A stretch of 64,000 nt of DNA from Microthyrium microscopicum (taxonomy: Eukaryota; Ascomycota; Dothideomycetes; Microthyriales; Microthyriaceae): NCBI GenBank assembly GCA_010405405.1, contig MU004230.1:1385744-1449743 (forward strand), in the 5' to 3' direction. The position numbers were made by a program, and so were the translations under genes. The notes under the pieces are model-generated. The model did no database searches, was not told the DNA's origin, and worked only from the letters and a program-made list of their open reading frames with translations. Of this stretch, positions 13,804 through 23,747 are shown one piece after another. The stretch's first letter is position 1. Every line of letters begins with the position of its first letter.

Positions 13804-15351
13804 ATTTGGCGATCTTCACCCAAAACGGCTAGTAGATCAGAACGAGTTTACGGCGCTAGAGCTAAGTTCTGGCGTCGTGAACTTAATCTAAACTCCTTAA
13901 ATTAGTTTAGTAGCGCTAAGATAGGACTAGCTTAATGTCTATTTAAATAATATTCTATTAATCCATAGATCTATAAGTCTAAGAATGTTGTTAGAAGAGC
14001 ATATCCTAAAGGTGCTAAAGCTATTAAAGTTAATAAAGTTAAATAAATCTCTAGCATAGCTATAGGTAGTAAAATACTATATAAATCTATCTATATTATT
14101 AGCATATCTTTAAATCTATAATACTTACTAAATAATACTAATTCTTTACTAGTAGAGTTAATCTAGCACCCTTTATAATAGTAAGAATTATAAGAATAGC
14201 TAGAATCATAAGAATAGTAAGAATTATAGTATCTAGAGTTATTTAAGGAAGCCTACGACGTTAATAAGATAGCTCTTACGTAAATACCCTATGGTAGAGC
14301 ATATTTTAGCTAAAATCCTAACTTTAACTTTATAATAGGGTTATAGGCATAGGAATTAGGCTAAAGGACTAATTCTTAGTAAATGCTATCGCTGTTACTA
14401 TAGGATCTCTAGCCCTAACTATAATATAAGGATATACGCCAAAATAGTACTATACTACTATCTTTAGATTAGTTTATACTAATATCGCTATTATAGAGCT
14501 AGCTAGAGCCTTATTTACCCCTCTCTTTATAGTAAGTAGTTTCTACTATACTAGTACCTAAATTTCTTATTTTTATAACTCTAATATCTTTATTACTAGT
14601 ACCTTTAAGTAGGGGAAGGAAGTAGAACCTTAACTAGGGCTAGCTATTATTAATAATAGTATTATAGTATTATTTAGAGAAGATTAATAGTTATAGTAGT
14701 ATTAGTAGTAAAGTACTAATAGGATAGAAGACATAGTAGTAGTATAGTGTTTCTATCTTATTTAAGATAAAGAGAAATCTTAGTTAGGAATTAGGACTTG
14801 TAAGATTATCGTGTATAGTAGTAGTAGAGAGGGTAATTCTATAGCGAATAGTAGAGAGAGATAGTCCTTTAAGCTATAATATTCTATATAATAAGTTTTA
14901 ATAGGCTCTTAATTAATTTAAACTTATGTAGACTTATTATAATAACGTTATTAAAGCTAAAAAGGATACCTCTAAAACTAAGAGGATATAGAAGGATAAT
15001 AGTATAATAACTCGCGAGAATATTACTAAATAATACTTAGAGAAGGGCACCCTATTAATTAATATTCCTTTAGATAGCAATAGCGACGTTAAAGAATTAT
15101 CTATAGAAACGTTAGCTAGAGTATAAGATATAATTAAATAGCCTAATCCTATAGGCTTAAGCGCTACCCCTTTAGTAATTCCTAGCTCTTTAACTTTAAT
15201 AACTACTTAAGAATTAGGTTTACGTTTAAAGTATAAGAAGCTTAAATAATCTTATATACCTAAAGACGCTATTATAAGAATATCTAATATAATTATTAAA
15301 GCTCTTAGAGACTATAATAAATAGTATAGTAGTATTACTAATAATTCTATA

Positions 15352-15372
15352 AGTAGTAGTAGTAGTAGTAGT
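15352..15372 (+). repeat. (AGT)7 microsatellite inside the AT-rich block
   Basis: Seven tandem AGT units. Neighbouring text is also rich in TAG/TAGTAG, as expected where CAG-like triplets have been converted by RIP. Confidence 0.8.
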
Positions 15373-17043
15373 AATAAAAGAAGTAAAGTTATAGGCCTAA
15401 GGGAAAAGGTAAATAGATTACACTTAGAGATAATAGAGATAAAGAAGTTATTAAAGGAGTCTTTAGGTTAATTATAGTTATAAAGGTTAGGCTAGTATTT
15501 CCTATATAAATTAGTAGTAAAGATAGAATCTAGTTTTTATAGAAATATTATAATAGATACTAAAAGCTTTAAAAGTATATAGAAGGGTTAAATAATTAGC
15601 TAACCCTACCCTATTAATTCCCCTTCTTTAGTAAGAATATTTAACTTTACTTCATAACTTTAATATCTTTAATAAATATATAACTATTCTATATTGTTTA
15701 AATCCTCTTATTAAAGCAATTCTAATAGTGTCTAGTTATTAAAGATACTACTAGGATTTAAATACTTATTAATTATTAGTAGTTTAATAGTAAATTAACT
15801 CTTAATAAGATTTCTCTACTATAAGGCCGTTTAATAGTTTTGAAGTAATACTAACATAGTTTAATAATAGATAATAGGCATTAAACTTATCCTTATATTA
15901 TGTTAATAGTCTAACGTACCTTCCTACTAAGAGTTCTTTAATATTATAAATATCTACTTAATAGTAATATAGAATCTAGATTATTTAAAGTTAAAATTCT
16001 ACTACCAAAGTAGTAATTTAGTACCCTAGTATAGTAAAATAATTATATCGTTATATAGATATATAGCGTTGCTATATAATAGCTTTTTTGGACTATTACT
16101 AAATATTTGTTAAATCCTATCTTTAAGACCTAAGTCTATTAATATTAAGAGGTTATTTAAGGATCTAAAGTAGCTATAATTAAGTGCTAGCAATATCCTA
16201 TTAGGTATAGTAATAGCTTATATTTTTATATAGTAGTTTTCTTTATAACTACTATAAAACTCCTACTATATTTAGTTACCCTTTAGTCTACTAATATTAA
16301 TATAAGTTCTATTAATCTAGCCTTAAAATTTAGGTACTCTACTAGTATAATTAATAGCCTTAGTATATTATTTATATCTTGACGCTATAAGGAGAGAATA
16401 GAACTATAATAGCGTCTCTATATATTTATTATATAAGTAAATTATTATAGCGTTAAAGTAGAACTTTATATATACTATACTTTGTCTAAAGTGCTAATAA
16501 ATGTTAATATAGGTATAAATTTAAGTAAGTCTATAGTATACTATATAAAATAGGAAATGCTATTTATTTAGAGGTATAATTTAATATAGTAAGGGGACGT
16601 TATTAAGATCTAGCTTCTTTGCTAATATTTATATTTTATGCTTCTTAAAACTATTATATACTAATTAATACTATAGGTATTACTTTAAGCTAATTTAGTA
16701 GTATACTAATATTTAACTTTATATATCTAGCTAGATTTATCCTTAAGATTCTAATCATAGTAGTAGTACTTAATTATAGGCCTATATTTACCTTCTTATT
16801 ACTCTTCTTTTAGCAACTTATAAAGTAATATTACTAGAATACTAAGAGTAGCTATCTTAATATCGTCTTTAATAGTATCTATTTTAGGTTAGGATTAATA
16901 GAGATATGTTTAAGATACTATGGAATTATGGCACAAAAAGCTACATAGGGGAAATTTATATGTAACGCATTATCCCTGCTTAATACTCGTAGATCCAAGC
17001 GCTAATGCATCCTAATCCACATCTGGCTAGAAAACGCGTAAAC

Positions 17044-17077
17044 GAAAAGAGCAGAATCTGAACTGCTAACCCTCCCC
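17044..17077 (-). repeat. Right terminal inverted repeat, 34 bp
   Basis: Perfect inverted copy of 13770-13803, followed by the AGT duplication at 17078-17080. Confidence 0.88.
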
Positions 17078-17080
17078 AGT
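17078..17080 (+). repeat. Right 3-bp target-site duplication (AGT)
   Basis: Matches the AGT at 13767-13769 across the TIR element. Confidence 0.6.
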
Positions 17081-19367
17081 CAACCAGACTAGACGGATGA
17101 CTATCGAGCACGTTTTTGAGGCCACGCTCTGAGCACGGTATCCGATTCCGTATTGCTCGGGCCTTAACCGCTTTTAGGATATTGTAGTTGGAAGTTTCGT
17201 ACGTGACGAACAATAAGCCGTCTTCTACGCACCCACGGTGTAAGCTACCTATCTAGGAAATTCATGTCTATCGACTGTCAAGTTTCACAGTCAGTAGATA
17301 CGTCAGATTCTCACAATTTAACCCTACATGAGAGAAAGAATTACTTGTCATCAATCTGTCCAGGAACCAACCTGATTAGCTCCTGATTTGTTCATTGCAT
17401 TATAGGTTATGATTGGCCCGTAGTCTTTCATAGCCAAACAAAGAATAAGATATCATTTTGATTCGTCTGTCTGCAACGTGCCCTCTTCCAGCTAACAAGA
17501 GGCTTGTCCAAATTGTTTCAAGATACGATATTCCAGCTATCCTTGTTCGCCCTGGAAATCCCTTGCCAAAGGAGAGAAGCCGTTGCAGGCCAAGCCTTAT
17601 GAAAGGCCAGGGAATAGGAAGGGCACTGACCGTAGAATTTATGGCTTGCATCATTATGCCCGAACCTTGCTGGGCTTTTCTCATGGGTGGGCTTTCCATT
17701 TCCTCAACTAGAACATCCTTCTGGAAACTTGCCTATCTAGGACAAACTCAAGGCGCTTTGTGCATCAGCAGACCCCAGATGAGGCGGTTTCGCTGCATCA
17801 GAAAGACTTCAACTTCGAATGTTCAAACAAATCATAATTCGCGTTCATATCTCTTCTTTGCTTTGCAAACATGAGAGAGAGACAAGTGAGGAAACCCCTA
17901 GCGCCCTGTCAACGTGGCCTCCCATCACTGCCATTTTTGACGAAAACCGTTTGTGAAAAAGATATATACCTATCTCTCACTTGATACAGAGTACAATATT
18001 TGTTGTCTGTGTTCCTCACCAGCCACATATGCACATCATTTATGGTAAGGACGCGTCGTGGTCATCACCATCCACGTTGAGTATTTCCTTCTTTTGGTTT
18101 TCACTAGCTTCAATATAGCCTTTTGGTAGCTGATACAGAACACACTTACAAGCTGTCACTGCTACTCTCAGGCTCAAAAGCTAAGATCAGGTAAAAATCT
18201 TGTCTGTAACCAGACTATTCACTCGCTACTCTGAATTCGGAATGATTTGCATCACCACTGCAGACTAGGTCAAATGTCCGCTGTGTTTACAAAATTTGGC
18301 CGAGGTGGTTTCCGACTGCATCAGATAAGTTTCTTACCTCCTTAACACGACAATATGAGCCGTCAGCGAGCGCATATTCGGGTGTCCCTAAATCTCTGAA
18401 CCATAAACTAACCGGATGTGCCGTGAAATGAACCTTTTCACTGTAGGAAAACTACGCGAGCACGTTCCATATTGGATAACAAGCCTATAAGCCATGGCAT
18501 ATAGCGATCCAGATTGCCGGACTCTACTACTTTCTCCAATTGAATGAATTTATCCGGGATGCTTGTGATCACAGACCTAATGCTGCTACCTCACCCTGAA
18601 GACCCGAAAGAATGCTGTAAAGAAACGAATTGGAAATCATCTAGGATCCTTTTCCTAATCCTTTAACCTAACCTAAGGTAATCACTAACCGAACCCAACA
18701 ATCCAGGGCAATCCCATATCCCCCAGGGATTCTACATCTCTATTCTTCGTCGGTTGCAAGCCCGAGACGCTCTGAGGCACATGTCAATATCGTCTTTCAA
18801 CTCCCGGTAGCCATTCCGAGAACGAGCAGAGTTGTCCAACTCTTGCTTTCCGTTCGTTGCAAAGTGCACACCAACATGCCCTTGACCACTCTATCGTCAA
18901 TGCCGGAAGCGTGCCTCCATTTGGCGTCTGCTAATGTTGGGACAAGGGCAATTTGCCAATTCCGTTCTTCCCTGACCTTCTGGAAGATTCGCTGCTATCT
19001 GATGCCCAGTACAGAGCCGCATGCCCATAGCTCTTTGACCTTTCCTAGATCGCGCAAGACCACAAACATGGCCTAGCACCTGTTCGCAGAGACTCTTGCT
19101 GCGGCTAATCTCCCAAAAAGGGCTCCCTGCGCACACCTTACACACCATCCCCCCATGCCCAGGCTTTGCGGGTACGGCGCTCTGGTCAATGGCGTATTCT
19201 CTCCGAGCGAGCCAGAACTGGGCTGCTGGTTATGAGGCTCAAAACATTGAGCGGGTGTGCTCCGTGTTGCGATTGCGTTACTTGCGTATCAATGCCCAAA
19301 GCTGCCAGGTATGCGATGCGGCTCATTGCACAATCGACATTGAGCCCGTTCCCACTCCTCACGGCCC
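17081..19367. other. Gene desert between the two TIR elements
   Basis: 2.3 kb of ordinary composition without a supportable gene. A 138-codon open frame at 17458-17874 (plus) and shorter ones near 18843-19450 have no recognisable domain or splice structure. The region may be decayed intergenic or old repeat sequence. Confidence 0.45.
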
Positions 19368-19370
19368 ACT

Positions 19371-19763
19371 GGGGAGCGTTAGCAAACATCTTCCGAACAT
19401 TTTTGAACTTTGAGCAGCTTTTGAAAACGGTATCCGAAGCCAGAAACTAAACTATATTAGGCCTTAGCTCAAGCCTTATTAGCTTAGCGTAAGCCTCAAT
19501 CTTTTTTAGAACGAAGTCAAGCTAAGCTAGCCAAAAGATATAAGCCAATCGTGATCAAAGGCCAAGAGAGATAGTTCATGCTAGTCCATAAAAGGCTAGA
19601 AAACGCCCTTCCCGGGGCTAAAAGTCTGCTCAAATGCTGCTCCAAGGCCTTAAGCTAAGCTCAAGGCCCAGGAGCAGCTTTTTGGCAGGTTAACTTCTTT
19701 AGGAAGTGATCAAACATACCGGAAAACTCCGAGGTAGCAGGATTTGAGCAGCTAACCCTCCCC
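19371..19763. mobile_element. Putative 393-bp MITE related to the 13770-17077 element
   Basis: The left end reads GGGGAGCGTTAGC and the right end, inverted, reads GGGGAGGGTTAGC: 12 of 13 positions match each other, and the right end matches the first 13 bases of the large element exactly. ACT lies directly outside both ends (19368-19370 and 19764-19766), again a 3-bp duplication. The 13-base word GGCTAGAAAACGC occurs here (19594-19606) and near the right end of the large element (17025-17037). There is no coding capacity. Unlike the large element it is not RIP-degraded, consistent with its being short. The inverted repeat is brief, so chance is not excluded. Confidence 0.5.
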
Positions 19764-19766
19764 ACT

Positions 19767-21294
19767 GCAAACAGAGATCAGGAGCGTTTACTTTCTACCG
19801 CGCGATCTGCCTCTCTGCTGGTGGAAGTTGCATGGTGCGGAATCCGATTGCAAGCTCGCTCTCGCCTTGTCGGCAAATATGCGGTTAGGATCTTCCATGC
19901 CACGGCTATCTCTTAAGACAGGATGACATATAAGAAGCGTTTTTGCATATGCAATTGCACACACTGTAAACTCTAAGCATGTACTTCGGACAGCTCACAA
20001 ATTGCACAATCGTTTGAGCAAGCGCCTACAACTTCAGTCTCTCTGCAGCCCAGCGAGTGCCGTTGGCTACTTTTGTTGAATCTAAATTGGCCCCTTCGCA
20101 GATATAGTGGTCGCAGCGTTTTTTAGCCGTTGCACCGTCCACCGGAGACCAGCCTTGTCGGCAAACCGCTAGACATTGTCGTTCGCTTTAGCCCTCTCCT
20201 TTAAAAAGCTTGACGTGGGTTTTGGTGTGGTAGATAGTTCGTGGCTGCTAAGATTGTCGTCCTTTCGTCTGAATGAGGTCTTCGTATGTAGCTGCAAGCG
20301 GCTGAAATTTAATTCTGCTCGCATGCTTATAGTAGAAGGTGTAGTTTGACTGAGACTTCTGTGATAAGTTCCTGGTCGATAGCACACACGGCACTTCCGT
20401 TCGCTCGTTCGCTTACCGATAGGGCCAAGCTACTGGTGGGATAGTCACTGCGATCAATTGCGATCTGGCGATATGCGCACGAAGAATCAGAGACTATGGC
20501 GGTGGATTCCCGTGTGCTATGTCTTCGACTACCGGTGCTATCAACAAATTCGGAATGTTTTTACTCATTATTGCTATTTGTGGACGTGGCCATGGTTAAT
20601 GGACTGACTACATTCACATATATTATGCCTTCCACTACTGTTTTTTCACTATGATAGATGGTGTGAAGGGAAGGCAAGAATCAGCAGTACTGAGGACATG
20701 ATCTCTGGATAATGTTCTAGAGAATATGACGAAAGGAGACAAGGCGTCTTCAGTTACACTAACTGGCATTTCTTTAGATTGATTTGTCCAGTGTCGTGAT
20801 GTATCACTGTGACGATTCCTCAAATGCGAATAATGAAAGGTTCGCGGCCCGTCATCTCGTTGAGGCTGGGTAGAAATACGAAGTGTCGTTAAAACTAGAG
20901 TACAGTTGAAGGCCAACAATATAGAGCTTGGAGCGTCCACGGGCAGAGCGGCGATGCGAGCTCTATCATCGTTCGGCACTCCAGCCGACGTAGCGTCTTT
21001 CCAAGTGGTCGTCGACCAAAGTAGATGCCCTGGCCGCATATTCTTGTCTTGCCAATGGCTACCGCGAGAGCTTATCGTCAGCCATAAGCACAAGATTATG
21101 GTATCTTGGCTACAGGAGGACGTGTGGTACAATCTACTTGGAACATCTCACTCAGCAGCATCATGATAGTAGACGAGATCTGTTCGTCGTGATTGACGAG
21201 GCTTCTTTAAGTTTGGTAGTGTTGACATTGTGTCCTTCGAGTTGAGAATTGATTGCCTGAGCCTTGAACAAGACATGGACAATCTCAATTGTGG
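19767..21294. other. Intergenic region, 1.5 kb, no convincing gene
   Basis: This is the 3' flank of the HET gene. A 165-codon minus-strand frame at 20635-21132 has no signal peptide, domain or family resemblance that I recognise and is probably chance. Confidence 0.4.
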
Positions 21295-23113
21295 TCATAT
21301 GATATTAAACGTCTCAACTGGGAAAGGCATGATCTCTGCGTCTTCAAGACCTTGCAGCCAAGATCTGTCGTGGTCATCGTAAGTTGGGTCAGCTTTTTTT
21401 CTTGCTTCGATAAACCCTTGACCGTCCATATAGTTGTGAACGTAGCAATCGCCAACGAACGAGAACTTGCCGGTCATTTCGCTCTTTCGAATGAGATAAG
21501 GTACTTGACCTCCATTCAGAAGTACAACAATATCGCCAACCATTGCTGAAGAGTTTGCATTTCCTAGCAAGCCATTCTTAGTGCAGAAATATTTGCAACC
21601 ATGCTTCCACTCTAACAAGCGCAAGATGTAGGTTACCATCTCGTCTGCGTTCTTCTGATTCAACAACTCGCGATCTTCGGAATTCCATCGGACTGGCAGC
21701 GAAGAAAACTCCGAAACGTCGGCTTGGAGAATTTGGAGCAGTACATAGTGGCTGTCGTTCTTGAAGACCTCTACATCCCAAGGTTGCACATACTCCACGA
21801 CACCGCAGCGTATTCCTTGGATAGTTAGCTGCATGCTGTCCTTGGATAATGTTGCTTTCGCCCCTGTTGAACCGGTGGCCCGGTATAGACTGGTGTGCGG
21901 AAAGCCAGACCATACGAAACCTGCGTGCGGTCGGCGATGTCGCCAATCCGGGACCCAGCTTGGGAGTTCGCTACTCGTAGATGCATCGATTTCAGACAGA
22001 ATGGCCAGAGTATTGGAGTGCTGGATGATATGCATTGTTGTTGCGGCAAAGACCGACCCATAACTTTCATCATAATCCGGCAGAATGTCAGCCCCATCGG
22101 ATGCTATTCCAAGCAGTGAATATACAAGGTCACTTGGATTGCCACATTTAGATCCACGTCTTTGTGCGAGTAGAGAAGATAGGGTCAATTTGTTGTTATT
22201 GCCATTGGTTGCGATCCATTCATTCTGACTGGTGAACGCCATATTTTCGTCAAGACATTTTGCGCTCAGATATCGTGCGTCTTCCGTGGCCACGAACAAA
22301 GTCATCAATAACCGCTGAACGTTGAAAATATGCCCTGGAGAGAGCGACCTTGAACCAATCCAGTATGTTTTACGTGAAGCCAGAAAGCTTTCTTGAAAGG
22401 TCCAGGCTCTGTAGAACCATGGCCTAGTGAAAAGGTCCTGCAGAGCATCAAAGCTTTTTGATCCAGGTTCTGGTATACCAAACTCCATTCGTATATCTAG
22501 GTTGAGAAGGGCCATTCCTGTGGACTTTGTTTGTAATCTCATTTGATTCATATATTCCTCCTCCTTACTTGTCAGACCTTTCACAAGTTTGTTCATCATG
22601 TCGATAGCAGCGGCAGTTTCCTCATACTCATTATCACGCCCGAGCCAGACGAGGACCTCAGTGGCCTGGCGGTAGATTGTTCCCATGATTACGACTTGCT
22701 TGTTTCGCTCCGGGATATTTCTTTGATTGATGCTTATGCTGTCAACCTACAGCTGTTAGCAATAGCCACGTCTCCAAAGGCCGACTTACCCAAAGTAACT
22801 TTGCCTCATTTGTTCCTCGAAAGTGCCGAAGTGCTACGTCCAGATTCTGGGTAATGCTTACGAGCTGCCTTCCGCACTGAATAGAAGATCGTTCGCTTTC
22901 AATACCCCAGACGTACGATAGTGCCTGATATTCTGGAGGATGATGGACATCGATTTCAGAAAGGCTACACCTTAGCGGATCATTATGATCTAAAGCGGGC
23001 GCGAGACAGACGATCCTGGTAGAGTTGTCAGATGTGAGAGGGACGTATCGATATTCATCTCCAGCTTCCCCTTCGCAGCTGCTTTGTCGACATTCAACCT
23101 TGTCTACAGTCAT
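21295..23113 (-). CDS. HET-domain (heterokaryon incompatibility) protein
   Basis: Two exons (23113-22790, 22746-21295; 43-nt intron) give 591 aa. The HET domain runs from ~60 to ~230. YQALSYVWG sits at 62-70, and the splice joins LLW to VDSISINQRN, the hallmark WVDxxxINQ block, followed by QVVIMGTIYRQATEVLVWLG and later FYRAWTFQESFLASR. The C-terminal half has the usual DLVYSLLGIASD and LPSWVPDWRHRRP motifs and ends without a recognisable second domain. HET proteins trigger cell death or vegetative incompatibility when partners differ, but most such genes, including this one, have no assigned partner. It lies next to the transposon-bearing desert. The frame is intact. Confidence 0.9.
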
Positions 23114-23747
23114 TTTTCTTCCTTATACCACGAGACTGTAAATCGAGGCAAGCTGGCGCAGATATCTTTGAGGCCGCAAACAGTATTGAATTAAAGTAGT
23201 AAAAAGATAAGTACATGCCCCTATCATGACAATGCCCCTGAAGGCTGTGCATGAAACGTGGCTGAGGCTTTGAGCACCTGGGCAGATTGGGGCGCTCCTG
23301 GCCCAGGTGGGAATCATCATAAGCCTCCACTTACGGTACAAGTGCTCTCAGTTCCAGTCAGAGAAAGACTTTGAGCGCTTCCACAAGCTGTGAGATTGCA
23401 AACTTAGCGCTTGACAACGATCTCAAAGTCGGGAGTAACCTTGCTTGACGGTACAATGCGAAAATGGTGTTGATCACAAGCGTCTGTTACGCATATGTAT
23501 CAATGGCTTGATGAGACTACTGGCTATCTTGTAGAACCAATGTCTTCTATTTGCCGATGAATCAATATTCCTCCCGTGACAAACGCGGTCTTCCATGGAG
23601 GAAGGTAGACTACGGTTACTAGAGAGGAGTGCAAACAAGTACAAGATATAACGAAATAGCCCATGCGATGGTATAATATCATGAAATATTACAGCTGAGA
23701 TCAAGATCGATAATTCATACATAAAATCGATAACAACTTCGCCTTTA
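23114..23747. other. Promoter of the HET gene and 3' flank of the Myb gene
   Basis: 634 bp between two minus-strand genes. No additional gene or structured RNA was noticed. Confidence 0.5.

Larger units (their letters stand above)
13770..17077. mobile_element. DNA transposon with 34-bp perfect TIRs and RIP-like interior
   Basis: The ends at 13770-13803 and 17044-17077 are perfect 34-bp inverted repeats beginning GGGGAGGGTTAGCAGTTCAG, flanked by AGT on both sides. Between about 13880 and 16940 the sequence is extremely AT-rich and dominated by TpA. In the 60 bases 14161-14220 I count 12 TpA, 2 CpA and no TpG. That is the mark of RIP, which converts CpA to TpA in duplicated DNA during the sexual cycle. 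Stops are dense in all frames, so no transposase can be named. About 100 bp at each end keep normal composition. The family is unassigned; the 3-bp duplication and G-rich terminus suggest a PIF/Harbinger-like element. The AT-rich core could instead be a second element nested in a short one. Confidence 0.75.

Noticed and set aside
13880-16940. Possible genes within the AT-rich block
   Set aside because: Stops are dense in every frame and dinucleotide use is RIP-like; no active gene can be supported.
17458-17874. 138-codon plus-strand frame in the desert
   Set aside because: No family resemblance, overlaps an opposite frame of similar length, and lacks splice or promoter support.
18655-18700. 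CCTAACCTAA-like words resembling interstitial telomere repeats
   Set aside because: Only two imperfect units are present, too few to call a telomeric repeat (TTAGGG/CCCTAA).
20635-21132. 165-codon minus-strand frame 3' of the HET gene
   Set aside because: No domain, signal or splice partner; residue pattern is not convincing and it lies in a decayed intergenic area.
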